From GCA-2733415 sp049614485 (GTDB taxonomy: Bacteria; Bacteroidota; Bacteroidia; Flavobacteriales; Flavobacteriaceae), in contig JBMZDR010000001.1 of assembly GCA_049614485.1 (NCBI GenBank), forward strand, positions 124,001 to 188,000: a DNA stretch of 64,000 nt, in the 5' to 3' direction. The notes below the pieces were generated by a model. The model worked only from the letters and a program-made list of their open reading frames with translations, had not been told where the DNA came from and ran no database searches. Every line of letters begins with the position of its first letter. Within the stretch, counting starts at the first letter, position 1. Made by a program: the position numbers and the translations under genes. This document shows, piece by piece, positions 1 through 9,081 of this stretch.

Positions 1-2
1 TA

Positions 3-284
3 AGTCCAAAATTCTATATTAAAATTACTCCTAAGTGGGTGCCTTGTCCTAAGTATGTAAATATTTTTGTAGGTGGTGTAGAAATTATATTAGGTGTCTT
101 ATTGCTTTTAGCGGCAACAAGACTTTATGCCGTAATTGGAATTATTACATTATTAATAGCGGTATTTCCTGCCAATGTTTTGCATTATAATAAAGCTAAA
201 CGAAAAGAAAAGTATGTGTTGCTTACGTTACTGCGTTTGCCAATTCAAGGAGTGTTAATTTACTGGGCATATACGCTTCTGTAA
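3..284 (+). CDS. DoxX-like membrane protein, 5' end outside the window
   Basis: The frame is open to the left edge, so only the C-terminal ~93 residues are visible. The stretch KITPKWVPCPKYVN followed by a hydrophobic GGVEIILGVLLLL segment is typical of the DoxX/MauE-like family of small four-helix inner-membrane proteins, and two further hydrophobic segments follow (about residues 42-57 and 75-92 of the visible part). A GTG at position 39 could be mistaken for a start, but family-like sequence continues upstream of it, so the gene is truncated by the window. Substrate and role are unknown; relatives are often called quinol oxidase subunit or DoxX without direct evidence. The neighbouring monooxygenase gene is convergent. 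Confidence 0.6.
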   Translation, partial: SPKFYIKITPKWVPCPKYVNIFVGGVEIILGVLLLLAATRLYAVIGIITLLIAVFPANVLHYNKAKRKEKYVLLTLLRLPIQGVLIYWAYTLL

Positions 285-345
285 ATAGATTAAATTGTGT
301 TTTCAATGGCAATTTAAATGCATAACGGCCAATATTCTAATTATT

Positions 346-1827
346 TCAGAGGGTGTCATCTTTTATTCGTTTCAAACAACGTCCTCTAGGTTCGTTTCCT
401 TTGTGTAGTACAATTTTTGAATGTAGGAATTTGGCAGCTTCAGCAGAGTCACTCACTTTAGATGCGGTACGTTTAAGCATGTTTTCTTCAAATTCCTTTA
501 AAACAGATTTTTGTATGCCGTGTTCTTTCCATTGTGATTGTGGTCTACATCCTATAGTAATGCCTCTAGCCAATGCCAATGCATCTAGTAACGCTTGATT
601 TGCACCTTGCCCCTTAAACGGGCTCATTGGGTGGGCTGCATCACCTATTAAAGTGACTTGTTCGTCTTGATTTAATAATTCAGAGCTAAGTGTTTCTCGG
701 TCGTACACAGGGTATCCAGAAATCAAAGATACCTGTGTTGCTTCTAAAATTTCAGGAATGGGTTTATGCCACTGTATTCTAGAGCAGGCTTCGTTTTTTA
801 GCGCTAGAGCCCCCTTTGCACTTAGTTTTTTAGCTTCGTTTTCTGGCATGGGAAAGCTCAGTTGCCACATTATTGAATCTGACTTAAAAGGCATCATATA
901 AATTCGTTCAGTTCCATTAGCGGTTTGAAATACTGTTGCCGAGTCTAGTAATGGATTATCTTTGTCCTTAAGGTTATTTAGAGGACAAATACCTAATATG
1001 ACAATACAGCCTAAATAACGTAAAGGTGTGGTTTGTTCGCCAATTAAAAAGTCACGAACAGAACTGTGTATGCCATCTGCGCCAACAACAAGATCTGCTT
1101 TTGCGCTTATGGTTTTGCCTTTTACTTGAAAGTTTAGGGTAACCTGTTTGTCATCAGATTTTTCGTAACTTATGAGTTGATGTCCCCATTGCACAGAAGC
1201 ATGACCGCCAAGTTGTTTAAGTAATTCTGTACGTAATGATTGCCGTGCGATATGTATGTTTGTGCGTTTAGAGGATGAGTTTTTTTCAGACTGTAACCAT
1301 TTTCGCATTCCCCATTCCCCAATTATTTCCCCTTCTGGAGTATGAACTACATGTCTTGTAGAGACTATTCCATCTTCTAATGATGTGATGCCTAGTTCTT
1401 CAATTGCTTTACTGGCCTGTTGTAATGTAAGTCCGTAGCCTTGTGAGCGAATATTGAAACTACTATCTCGTTCGTAAAGTGTAAAAGGTATTTTACGGTG
1501 TAAACATGCCACTGCTAGTGCGACACCGCCAATACCGCCGCCAATAATTGCAAGGTGTGGGTAATTTTCATGATCTGCTTTGGGGTGGTTTTCAGAATAA
1601 AGAAGTCCGGTTCCGGAACAATTTAAACAAGAGTATAGGTGGCCCTTAGGGCGAACAGGTGCTGTTCCTGTCCCTTTCATTTTTTCAAATTGATTGAGTT
1701 CGGCTTGGTAGCGTCGTCGTGCTTTTTTACGAATTTTACGTCTTTTTTTACCTCGACCTTGACATTCAGTACAGATAGTCCAGCTACTTTCTTTATTTTT
1801 CGACTTTTTTACAACCTTAGGGTTCAA
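346..1827 (-). CDS. FAD-dependent monooxygenase with N-terminal DnaJ-like CxxCxGxG finger
   Basis: Class A flavoprotein hydroxylase of 493 residues. A dinucleotide-binding motif (IIGGGIGG, ~94-101) opens the FAD domain, a DG motif (VVGADGIHSSVR) lies mid-protein, and a GD motif (LIGDAAHPMSPFKGQGAN) near residue 390 binds the FAD ribityl chain. These are the three hallmarks of aromatic-ring or polyketide hydroxylases and kynurenine-3-monooxygenase-like enzymes. Unusually, the first ~80 residues hold two CxxCxGxG repeats (C19/C22 and C67/C70) separated by a very basic linker, like half of a DnaJ zinc finger. The substrate cannot be told. The gene stands alone, convergent with the DoxX-like gene. 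There is no signal peptide, so it is probably cytoplasmic. Confidence 0.85.
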   Translation of the reverse strand: MNPKVVKKSKNKESSWTICTECQGRGKKRRKIRKKARRRYQAELNQFEKMKGTGTAPVRPKGHLYSCLNCSGTGLLYSENHPKADHENYPHLAIIGGGIGGVALAVACLHRKIPFTLYERDSSFNIRSQGYGLTLQQASKAIEELGITSLEDGIVSTRHVVHTPEGEIIGEWGMRKWLQSEKNSSSKRTNIHIARQSLRTELLKQLGGHASVQWGHQLISYEKSDDKQVTLNFQVKGKTISAKADLVVGADGIHSSVRDFLIGEQTTPLRYLGCIVILGICPLNNLKDKDNPLLDSATVFQTANGTERIYMMPFKSDSIMWQLSFPMPENEAKKLSAKGALALKNEACSRIQWHKPIPEILEATQVSLISGYPVYDRETLSSELLNQDEQVTLIGDAAHPMSPFKGQGANQALLDALALARGITIGCRPQSQWKEHGIQKSVLKEFEENMLKRTASKVSDSAEAAKFLHSKIVLHKGNEPRGRCLKRIKDDTL

Positions 1828-1845
1828 ATTGATTCTTTTTTATAA

Positions 1846-2123
1846 TAATTCAGTTACATCTATTTATATGTTAGTCTTTTGAAGCAAACTGAACGCATCA
1901 TTTCATAGTGAAATTTCAAAATATCCAACAGTTAGAGTATAGCGATTTTTGTTGTGTTGCAACAAGTGCGTCTAATATAACTCCTTTAGTTTTAAAACTC
2001 CTGCCAAGAACTGCTTGCTCAATTGCTGCGCCTAAAACAGCTTGCATAATACGGTGTATTAAAAAAAAGTATTTTGTTATTAAAATGGGTGTAATCTTAC
2101 CTTATAAAAATAAGGAAATTATG
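1846..2123. other. Intergenic stretch without a convincing gene
   Basis: About 280 bp between the monooxygenase and the TrmH-family gene, both on the minus strand. A 43-codon minus-strand frame (1916-2047) and a GTG-started plus-strand frame can be drawn, but neither has a ribosome binding site, recognisable promoter or family-like composition. I see no hairpin with a T-tract and no TAnnTTTG box for the monooxygenase. The plus-strand frame runs antisense into the TrmH gene and is ignored. Confidence 0.4.
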
Positions 2124-2651
2124 TTAATTAATCTTTTTCAATAAATCCCAAAGAACAATACCACATGTAACAGATATATTTAAGGAATGCTTAGTACCCA
2201 GTTGCGGTATTTCAACACAAGTGTCAGATGCAGATACAACATTTTGTTGCACACCTTTTACTTCATTTCCCATTACAATAGCAATTTTTTGCCCTTTTTT
2301 GGGTGTAAACTCATCTAGCATTACTGCGTTTTCAGCTTGTTCAATACTTGCAATATAGACTCCTTCTGCTTGTAATTGCTCAATTAATGACAAAGTATCT
2401 TCCTTGTATTCCCATTGAACAGAGTCAGTTGATCCGAGTGCTGTACGTTGTATGTCTTTATTGGGTGGTGTAGCAGTAATGCCACAGAGGTAAATTTTTT
2501 CAATTAAAAATGCATCACTAGATCTAAATACGGATCCGACATTATTAGAACTTCTAATATTGTCTAAAATTACAATTATTGGGGTTTTTGTAGCTGATTT
2601 AAATTCAGTTACAGATTTCCTGTTTAATTCGCTATTTTTTAATTTTCTCAA
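2124..2651 (-). CDS. TrmH/SpoU-family RNA 2'-O-methyltransferase
   Basis: SPOUT-class SAM-dependent methyltransferase of 175 residues. Motif 1 (NIRSSNNVGSVFR, 31-43) supplies the Asn and Arg of the family, motif 2 (IVMGNEVKGV, 125-134) and motif 3 (CVEIPQLGTKHSLNISV, from 145) build the trefoil knot that binds SAM. These proteins methylate the 2'-OH of a tRNA or rRNA nucleotide as dimers in the cytoplasm. At this length it lacks the N-terminal substrate-binding domain of RlmB, so it is closer to TrmH/TrmL-like minimal enzymes. The exact target nucleotide cannot be assigned from sequence. The upstream mutS gene is divergent, with DUF1573 between. Confidence 0.88.
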   Translation of the reverse strand: MRKLKNSELNRKSVTEFKSATKTPIIVILDNIRSSNNVGSVFRSSDAFLIEKIYLCGITATPPNKDIQRTALGSTDSVQWEYKEDTLSLIEQLQAEGVYIASIEQAENAVMLDEFTPKKGQKIAIVMGNEVKGVQQNVVSASDTCVEIPQLGTKHSLNISVTCGIVLWDLLKKIN

Positions 2652-2699
2652 AACGACTGGAGTTTAGGTGTTGCAAAAATCAGTAAAATAAGTCACAAA

Positions 2700-2725
2700 A
2701 AAAAGCACTCCTAAGAGTGCTTTAC
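2700..2725 (-). terminator. Intrinsic terminator of the DUF1573 gene
   Basis: Inverted repeat AAGCACTC-CTAA-GAGTGCTT; read on the minus strand it is followed by eight T residues. It lies 25 bp downstream of the DUF1573 stop codon. Confidence 0.85.
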
Positions 2726-2747
2726 AATTTTTGATAAAACCTGTTAC

Positions 2748-3191
2748 TTATTTAGAAGCAGTAGAGTTTTTCAATGGTTTTTTTAAAGTAACCTTTTTAG
2801 CATTTGGATTAGCTAAAACCTTTCCTTTAATTTTAACCACTTTTGTAGGAAAATTAACAGCGTTAGATGTTACTGTTATACTTTTTGAAAATGGTTGATT
2901 AGCTCTTTTTGTATCATACTTAACTTTCATTACCGCAGATTTTCCTGGTAAAATAGGCTCAGTAGGTTTAGTAGGAACTGTACATCCACAAGATCCTTTG
3001 GTTTTTGTAATAATTAATGGAGCATCTCCTGTGTTTTTGATAACGAACTCACGCTCTCCATTAGAGGCGTATTCTACATTACCGTAATCAATTACTTCTT
3101 GTTCAAATTCTATTTGAGCTCCTTTAGTTTCTTGTGCGTTTACTCCAGTGAATAGTGCTAATGCAAATACAAATGTGATTAATTTTTTCAT
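2748..3191 (-). CDS. DUF1573 periplasmic/secreted protein
   Basis: A 147-residue protein with a clear signal peptide (MKKLITFVFALALFTGVNAQ, cleavage after residue 20). The rest is a single DUF1573 domain, an immunoglobulin-like fold related to ASH domains, with the characteristic FxxxxxDYGNV start, the NTGDAPLIIT strand and the conserved GSCGCTVP loop (C68, C70). The tail is Lys-rich. These proteins are abundant in Bacteroidetes and probably periplasmic or surface-located, but no biochemical function is established. The gene is monocistronic, with its own promoter (3259-3287) and terminator (2700-2725). Confidence 0.85.
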   Translation of the reverse strand: MKKLITFVFALALFTGVNAQETKGAQIEFEQEVIDYGNVEYASNGEREFVIKNTGDAPLIITKTKGSCGCTVPTKPTEPILPGKSAVMKVKYDTKRANQPFSKSITVTSNAVNFPTKVVKIKGKVLANPNAKKVTLKKPLKNSTASK

Positions 3192-3258
3192 GATAATTTA
3201 ATTGTTTTTTGTGTGGCGTTAATTACTTCAATAATGATGCCAGTTTTGACAAGTTTTC

Positions 3259-3287
3259 CAAAAATACTAAATCTTGGAGTAATTCAA
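3259..3287 (-). promoter_or_regulatory. Promoter of the DUF1573 gene (Bacteroidetes type)
   Basis: Read on the minus strand, a TTG (3285-3287) is followed after 18 bp by TATTTTTG (3259-3266), matching the flavobacterial TTG-N17-23-TAnnTTTG consensus. It lies about 70 bp upstream of the DUF1573 start. Its position inside the longest possible mutS frame argues for the later mutS start. Confidence 0.6.
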
Positions 3288-3344
3288 AATATAATTGTCC
3301 TAATTTCATTAAATTCGCACATTACTAATTTAAAGGCACACACT

Positions 3345-5945
3345 TTGGCAGCTAAAGAGAAGAAGGTTACTCCGTTAATGAAACAATATAATACCATCAA
3401 GACGAAATATCCTGATGCGATGTTGTTGTTTAGGGTAGGAGATTTCTATGAAACTTTTGGTGAAGATGCTATCAAAGCTGCTCAAGTTTTAGGAATTACC
3501 TTAACCTACCGAAATAACGGAGGTGATAAATTAGAGTTAGCAGGTTTCCCTCACCACTCAGTTAATACTTACTTGCCTAAGTTGGTTAAAGCTGGTATGC
3601 GTGTTGCTATATGTGATCAATTAGAAGCACCAAGTAAAGAAAAGAAAATTGTAAAACGCGGTGTTACTGAATTGGTTACTCCAGGCGTTGCTTTAAATGA
3701 CGAAGTGCTAAGTTCAAAAACAAATAATTTTTTATGTGCTTTACAGTTTGGTAAAAAGCACATTGGAATTTCATTTTTAGATGTTTCAACAGGAGAGTTT
3801 TTACTAGCGCAAGGAAACGAAGAATATATTGACAAGTTATTGCAAAACTTTAGTCCTAGTGAAGTTTTAGTACCAAAAAATAAGAAAACTCAGTTTTTGG
3901 ATGCGTTTGGAACAAATTACCATTCGTTTTATTTAGAAGATTGGATTTATAAGCAAGATTATGCTAACGAAACTCTAACAAATCATTTTAAAACAAGTTC
4001 TTTAAAGGGCTTCGGCGTTGAACATTTAGATGAAGGAATTGTGGCTTCTGGAGCGATATTATATTATTTGTCAGAAACACAACATAACAAATTAGAGCAC
4101 ATTACAACAATAGGCAGAATTGCTGAAGATGAGTATGTTTGGATGGACCGCTTTACAGTCCGAAACCTAGAACTATACGGGTCACAATCAATAAATGCTG
4201 TAACGCTTTTAGATGTAATTGATAAAACAATATCTCCAATGGGAGGGCGGTTGCTAAAACGCTGGTTGGCATTGCCGTTAAAAAATGCATCACGCATCAA
4301 ACAACGTCACCAAGTAGTTTCGTATTTATTAAATGAAACACAAGTGTTTGATAGCATAAGAAGCTACACCAAACAAATAGGTGACTTGGAACGATTAATT
4401 TCTAAAGTAGCAACTCAAAAAGTAAGCCCGCGAGAAGTTATTCAGTTAAAAAATTCTTTAGAAGCTATTGTGCCTATTAAGGCTTTAGCAGTGCAATGTG
4501 AAAATGACGCTTTAAAAGCTATTGGAGATAATTTACACAGTTGCGATGTGTTACGTGCTAAAATAAAGGAGACTTTAAGTGAAGAAGCACCTGTAAATAT
4601 AGCTAAAGGTAGAGCTATTGCTTCAGGGTTTTCCGCTGAACTTGATGAGTATAGATCCTTGGCGTATTCTGGAAAAGATTATTTAGATAAAATGTTGCAG
4701 CGTGAAACTGAAACAACAGGAATATCATCATTAAAAATAGCATCCAATAATGTATTTGGCTATTATATAGAAGTAAGGAATACGCATAAAGATAAGGTGC
4801 CAGACACTTGGGTAAGAAAACAAACACTCGTAAATGCCGAACGTTATATTACTGAAGAATTAAAGGAATATGAAGTTAAAATACTAGGTGCTGAAGAAAA
4901 AATAAGTGTTCTAGAGCAACAGTTGTTCTCTGATTTGGTTTTATGGATGACAAACTATATCAAGTCTGTTCAGCATAACGCAAATTTGATTGCGCAATTA
5001 GACTGCTTATGTTCGTTTACTGATCTGGCAAGAAGTAATAATTATGTTTTACCAATTATTGATGATTCTTATGAGCTAGATATAAAAAACGGGCGCCATC
5101 CTGTAATAGAAAAACAGCTGCCACTAGGCGAAGTATATATTGCAAATGATGTGTACTTAGATAATGAAACTCAACAGATGATAATGATTACAGGGCCCAA
5201 TATGTCCGGTAAGTCAGCTATTTTACGTCAAACAGCATTGATTGTGTTATTAGCGCAAATGGGAAGTTTTGTGCCGGCTGATAGCGCTAGAATAGGCCTG
5301 GTTGATAAAATATTTACTCGTGTAGGTGCAAGTGATAACATCTCTATGGGGGAGTCAACCTTTATGGTAGAAATGAATGAAACGGCTTCAATATTAAATA
5401 ACTTGTCTGATAGAAGTTTGGTTTTATTAGATGAAATTGGACGTGGTACGAGTACCTATGATGGTGTGTCTATAGCTTGGGCAATTTCAGAATATCTTCA
5501 TGAACATCCTGCAAAAGCAAAAACATTATTTGCAACACATTATCATGAATTAAACGAAATGACAGAAACATTTAATCGAATTAAAAACTTTAATGTTTCA
5601 GTTAAAGAAACCGCAGACAATGTTCTTTTTCTAAGAAAATTAGTAAAGGGAGGTAGCCATCATAGTTTTGGTATTCATGTAGCAAAAATGGCAGGAATGC
5701 CTCAGCAAGTCATTAGAAAAGCAAATAAAATTTTAAAGAAACTAGAAAAATCACATTCTTCAGAAGAGCTAACGGATAACTTAAATGCCGTTCAGGATGA
5801 AATGCAATTAAGCTTTTTTAATTTAGATGATCCACTACTTTCTGATCTAAAAGATGAGATGTTACACACTGATATTGATACACTTACGCCAATAGAAGCC
5901 TTGATGAAATTAAATGAAATTAAGCGAATGTTGGTAAAACCATAA
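3345..5945 (+). CDS. mutS: DNA mismatch repair protein MutS
   Basis: MutS recognises base mismatches and small loops as a dimer and starts mismatch repair. From the TTG at 3345 it has 866 residues. The mismatch-reading Phe-x-Glu (F34-Y-E36) falls almost where E. coli has it (36-38). The ATPase has Walker A GPNMSGKSA near residue 616, a Walker B LVLLDEIGRGTSTYDGVS and a FATHYHEL switch. A longer frame from GTG 3213 adds 44 residues without family resemblance and overlaps the divergent DUF1573 promoter, so I prefer 3345, where the family-typical AAKEKKVTPLMKQYN begins. The C-terminal tail after residue ~800 is short and charged. Confidence 0.95.
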   Translation: MAAKEKKVTPLMKQYNTIKTKYPDAMLLFRVGDFYETFGEDAIKAAQVLGITLTYRNNGGDKLELAGFPHHSVNTYLPKLVKAGMRVAICDQLEAPSKEKKIVKRGVTELVTPGVALNDEVLSSKTNNFLCALQFGKKHIGISFLDVSTGEFLLAQGNEEYIDKLLQNFSPSEVLVPKNKKTQFLDAFGTNYHSFYLEDWIYKQDYANETLTNHFKTSSLKGFGVEHLDEGIVASGAILYYLSETQHNKLEHITTIGRIAEDEYVWMDRFTVRNLELYGSQSINAVTLLDVIDKTISPMGGRLLKRWLALPLKNASRIKQRHQVVSYLLNETQVFDSIRSYTKQIGDLERLISKVATQKVSPREVIQLKNSLEAIVPIKALAVQCENDALKAIGDNLHSCDVLRAKIKETLSEEAPVNIAKGRAIASGFSAELDEYRSLAYSGKDYLDKMLQRETETTGISSLKIASNNVFGYYIEVRNTHKDKVPDTWVRKQTLVNAERYITEELKEYEVKILGAEEKISVLEQQLFSDLVLWMTNYIKSVQHNANLIAQLDCLCSFTDLARSNNYVLPIIDDSYELDIKNGRHPVIEKQLPLGEVYIANDVYLDNETQQMIMITGPNMSGKSAILRQTALIVLLAQMGSFVPADSARIGLVDKIFTRVGASDNISMGESTFMVEMNETASILNNLSDRSLVLLDEIGRGTSTYDGVSIAWAISEYLHEHPAKAKTLFATHYHELNEMTETFNRIKNFNVSVKETADNVLFLRKLVKGGSHHSFGIHVAKMAGMPQQVIRKANKILKKLEKSHSSEELTDNLNAVQDEMQLSFFNLDDPLLSDLKDEMLHTDIDTLTPIEALMKLNEIKRMLVKP

Positions 5946-5993
5946 CACAGGAGTGCTGTTTATCGATGAATAATGTTTTTTAGCGAAAACAAC

Positions 5994-6045
5994 TTATTTT
6001 TTGTTGTGAATAGTTATTTTTTTGTTGTGAAAACAACATTTTTGT
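5994..6045 (+). repeat. T-rich direct repeat and short hairpin downstream of mutS
   Basis: TTATTTTTTGTTGTGAA (5994-6010) recurs with one extra T at 6014-6031. The second copy forms a TGTTGT-GAAA-ACAACA hairpin followed by TTTTTG. It may serve as a weak terminator for mutS, but the stem has only 6 bp. Confidence 0.35.
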
Positions 6046-6101
6046 ATATATTTACTGTCTCCCAGAAAAACATAACTCGTTCAATTTTAAAAAGTTATGT
6101 T

Positions 6102-6503
6102 ATGAAAGTGATTTATGTCTTCTTATTAAGTGTATTAATATTGTCTTGTGAAAAAGATAATGTAATAACAACTGAAAACTCAATATCAAAGAATGATATT
6201 TTAGGAAGTTGGAGAGTAACGTATTTAGAACATGCAGATGTTTCTGAATTATCAACCTATGAGTTTGAGTTTACACCTAATAATGTTTTGTTAATAACAA
6301 AAGAAGGCGTTAATACGTATGGGTCTTGGGAAATAATGCAAGACTCTAAAAGTTTAAAAATATTAATACCGCAGAAAGATTACCCGTTAAGAACAATGCA
6401 TAGTTTGTGGAATGTGAAATCTGCTTCTAGTACTGGCTTAGAACTTTCTGAAAAGGAAAGTGATCATGGGTATTTAGAAAAATCGGAGTTAACAAGGTTA
6501 TAG
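6102..6503 (+). CDS. Small lipoprotein, lipocalin-like domain
   Basis: Starting at ATG 6102 the protein has 133 residues and begins with a textbook lipoprotein signal, MKVIYVFLLSVLILSCEK, with Cys at residue 16. The 43 residues upstream in the same frame are T-rich read-through of an intergenic repeat, so the longer frame is rejected. The mature part has the pattern ILGSWRVTYLE...YEFEFTPNN...GSWEI seen in lipocalin-like (DUF4923/5004-type) Bacteroidetes lipoproteins, which form small beta-barrels. The function is unknown. It is a single gene with a strong terminator at 6528-6556. Confidence 0.65.
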   Translation: MKVIYVFLLSVLILSCEKDNVITTENSISKNDILGSWRVTYLEHADVSELSTYEFEFTPNNVLLITKEGVNTYGSWEIMQDSKSLKILIPQKDYPLRTMHSLWNVKSASSTGLELSEKESDHGYLEKSELTRL

Positions 6504-6527
6504 ATAGTTTATTTTGAGTTAAGAGAG

Positions 6528-6556
6528 CACGGTATTTAGGTATCGTGTTTTTTTTT
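6528..6556 (+). terminator. Intrinsic terminator after the small lipoprotein gene
   Basis: CACGGTA-TTTAGG-TATCGTG stem followed by nine T residues (6547-6555), 25 bp after the stop codon. It abuts the end of waaA on the other strand. Confidence 0.8.
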
Positions 6557-7793
6557 ATGTACCGTGTTTTTTTAACTGCGTCATAATTTTTATTGTTGCT
6601 CCCGCCTTTTGTGTAACATAGGTTTTGTTAATGTTTCCAGTTGTACTCCTAAGTTCTTCCGAATTGATTAGTTTTTCTAAGGTATTTTCATACTCTTTTT
6701 TTGAATTTACAACCATAATCCCTCCTAGGTTAACTAAATCACTAGCTTCTTGGAATTTAGCATACTTAGGTCCTGTTATAATTGGAATTCCAAATGCCGC
6801 AGGTTCTAATGTGTTATGTAAACCAGTTTTAAACGCGCCACCAACAAAAGCAATGTCTGCGTAGCTATATATTTTAGTTAATAATCCAATACTGTCAATA
6901 ATAAAAACATCATATGCCGCTAAATTTTCATCAGACAATTGTGAGTATAGAAGAGCTGGTTTGGTAATGCTGTTTTTTAAGTTTTCAATGTGATGTTTCT
7001 TTATGTTGTGCGGAGCAATAATGTGTTTAACTGCTTTGTTGGATGTATTTATAAAATCTAAGTAAGCTACTTCGTCCTCTGGCCATGAGCTACCATAAAC
7101 AATTGTAGTTGTGTTGTTTTTAAACTGTTCTATAAAAAGTAAGGAATTATCACGATTTATAATTTCAATAACTCTATCAAACCTAGTGTCGCCAGTAATT
7201 GTTGTGTTTGTGAGGTTGATGGAGTGAAGTAGTTTTTCAGACTGTTGATTCTGAATAAAAAAATGTGCAAATGTGTGTAATGATTTTCGCATCCATTTTC
7301 CGTGCCATTTAAAAAAGAGTTGTTCTTTTCTAAAAATTCCGGAGACTAAATAAGTGCTGATATTTTGATTATGGAGTTCACTTAAATAATTTGGCCAAAA
7401 TTCATATTTCACAAAAATAGCAAAGTCAGGTTGAACTATTTTAATAAAATTACGAGCGTTTTTTTTTGTGTCTAAAGGTAAATAACAAATAATATCGGCA
7501 GCATTGCTATTCTTTTTTACCTCATAGCCAGAGGGGGAAAAAAAAGTAAGTACAATTTTATGAGAAACATAGTGCTTCTTTAAGCTTTCAAGTATTGGTA
7601 AACCTTGTTCAAATTCACCTAATGAGGCACAATGTACCCATATTGTTTTGGTACTAGGTTGGATGTGTTGTTTCAATTTATCCCATACATTTTTTCTGCC
7701 GTTAACAAAAAGTTTAATCTTCGGATTAAATAGCGCTATGACCTTTATTAGGTAATGCGCTAGTTGGGTAAGAATAGAGTAAATTGTGATCAA
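6555..7793 (-). CDS. waaA: 3-deoxy-D-manno-octulosonic acid (Kdo) transferase
   Basis: GT30 glycosyltransferase (KdtA/WaaA) of 412 residues that transfers Kdo from CMP-Kdo to lipid A precursor on the cytoplasmic face of the inner membrane. An N-terminal hydrophobic segment (~8-24) is the membrane anchor. The catalytic Glu lies in HCASLGEFEQG (E60, the same number as in characterised enzymes), and the acceptor-side YEFWPNYL motif and the C-terminal GGAFKTGLHNTLEPAAFGIPIITGP-type CMP-binding region are present (the latter around residues 315-345). It is next to a sugar aminotransferase and galE on the other strand, a surface-glycan neighbourhood. Confidence 0.93.
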   Translation of the reverse strand: MITIYSILTQLAHYLIKVIALFNPKIKLFVNGRKNVWDKLKQHIQPSTKTIWVHCASLGEFEQGLPILESLKKHYVSHKIVLTFFSPSGYEVKKNSNAADIICYLPLDTKKNARNFIKIVQPDFAIFVKYEFWPNYLSELHNQNISTYLVSGIFRKEQLFFKWHGKWMRKSLHTFAHFFIQNQQSEKLLHSINLTNTTITGDTRFDRVIEIINRDNSLLFIEQFKNNTTTIVYGSSWPEDEVAYLDFINTSNKAVKHIIAPHNIKKHHIENLKNSITKPALLYSQLSDENLAAYDVFIIDSIGLLTKIYSYADIAFVGGAFKTGLHNTLEPAAFGIPIITGPKYAKFQEASDLVNLGGIMVVNSKKEYENTLEKLINSEELRSTTGNINKTYVTQKAGATIKIMTQLKKHGT

Positions 7794-7870
7794 TGTATTT
7801 TGAAAATAAAATTCTAAAGCTAAAATACATTTCTTAAACCAAAATCAAGAAATAAACAGATTTGATTTTG

Positions 7871-7878
7871 TATTTTTG
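7871..7878 (+). promoter_or_regulatory. -7 box TATTTTTG upstream of the sugar aminotransferase
   Basis: Perfect TAnnTTTG match. The TTG that would open a longer reading frame (7876) is part of this box, so translation must start downstream, at ATG 7903. No clear -33 TTG is present. Confidence 0.5.
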
Positions 7879-7902
7879 AACAAATTCACAGTGAATATTG
7901 GT

Positions 7903-9024
7903 ATGAGAAAAATTCAAATGGTTGACTTAAAAGGTCAATACGAAAAAATAAAAGATCAAGTTAATACTTCAATCTTAGAAGTGTTAGACTCTACAGCATA
8001 TATAAACGGACCAGAAGTTAAAGGTTTTCAATCAGAATTAGAAACGTATTTAGGTGTTAAACACGTTATTCCTTGTGCTAACGGAACAGATGCTTTACAA
8101 ATAGCAATGATGGGACTTGGGTTGAAACCAGGTGACGAGGTAATAACTGCTGACTTCACGTTTGCTGCAACAGTAGAAGTTATTGCCTTGCTAGGGCTGA
8201 CTCCAGTTTTAGTTGATGTTGATCCTGATGACTTTAATATTGATGTTTCAGCTATTGAAAAGGCAATTACGCCAAAAACAAAGGCGATAGTTCCAGTTCA
8301 TTTATTCGGACAATGTGCAAATATGGACGCCATCATGGCTCTAGCAGAAAAACACGATTTATTTGTTATTGAGGATAATGCTCAGGCTATTGGAGCTAAT
8401 TATGATTCCAAAAAGGGGTTGCAAAAAGCAGGAACTATAGGACATGTAGCATCAACATCATTTTTTCCATCTAAAAACTTGGGATGTTATGGTGATGGCG
8501 GAGCAATATTTACAAATGATGATGCTTTAGCGCATACAATTAGAGGAATTGTTAATCACGGTATGTATAAACGATACCACCATGATGTTGTGGGGGTTAA
8601 TTCACGACTAGATTCTGTACAGGCAGCAGTGTTAAGAACGAAGTTGAAAAATTTAGAAGACTATAACGCAGCAAGACAGTTGGCAGCATCAAAGTATGAT
8701 GCCGCATTTGCATCTTTTAAAAATATAATTACGCCTGTGCGTAACGGTCATCATGTATTTCATCAATACACATTAAAAGTTAAAAATATTGACAGAGATG
8801 CATTAGCACAATTTTTAAATGATAATGCAATACCGTGTGGTGTGTATTACCCAATACCATTACATAGTCAGAAAGCATATGCAGATTCTCGTTACAATGA
8901 ATCAGATTTTCCTGTAACCAATCAATTAATAACCGAGGTTATTTCATTGCCAATGCATACAGAATTAGATGATGAGCAAATCAGTTTTATAGCTGCAAAG
9001 GTTATTGAGTTTATAACCAAATAA
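7903..9024 (+). CDS. DegT/DnrJ/EryC1/StrS PLP-dependent sugar aminotransferase
   Basis: A 373-residue fold-type I aminotransferase that probably installs an amino group on an NDP-keto-sugar for surface glycan. PLP-binding residues are visible: D158 in VIEDNAQ stacks the cofactor, and K191 in FFPSKNLGCYGDGG forms the Schiff base. The opening MVDLKGQYEKIKDQV and GPEVKGFQ are typical of WbpE/PseC-like members. The start is ATG 7903, because the upstream TTG lies inside the promoter box. galE follows 57 bp later and probably shares the transcript. The precise sugar is unknown; conversion of UDP-keto-hexuronate or dTDP-keto-sugars is possible. Confidence 0.9.
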   Translation: MRKIQMVDLKGQYEKIKDQVNTSILEVLDSTAYINGPEVKGFQSELETYLGVKHVIPCANGTDALQIAMMGLGLKPGDEVITADFTFAATVEVIALLGLTPVLVDVDPDDFNIDVSAIEKAITPKTKAIVPVHLFGQCANMDAIMALAEKHDLFVIEDNAQAIGANYDSKKGLQKAGTIGHVASTSFFPSKNLGCYGDGGAIFTNDDALAHTIRGIVNHGMYKRYHHDVVGVNSRLDSVQAAVLRTKLKNLEDYNAARQLAASKYDAAFASFKNIITPVRNGHHVFHQYTLKVKNIDRDALAQFLNDNAIPCGVYYPIPLHSQKAYADSRYNESDFPVTNQLITEVISLPMHTELDDEQISFIAAKVIEFITK

Positions 9025-9081
9025 TAACATCTTTATAGAATTATAAAAGCTTTTTTACAAACTTAAAAGAAATGTAGTTTC

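Noticed and set aside
1916..2047. 43-codon minus-strand frame in the 1846-2123 gap
   Set aside because: No ribosome binding site, promoter or recognisable family; a chance frame is most likely.
3213..3344. N-terminal extension of MutS
   Set aside because: No resemblance to MutS and overlaps the divergent DUF1573 promoter.
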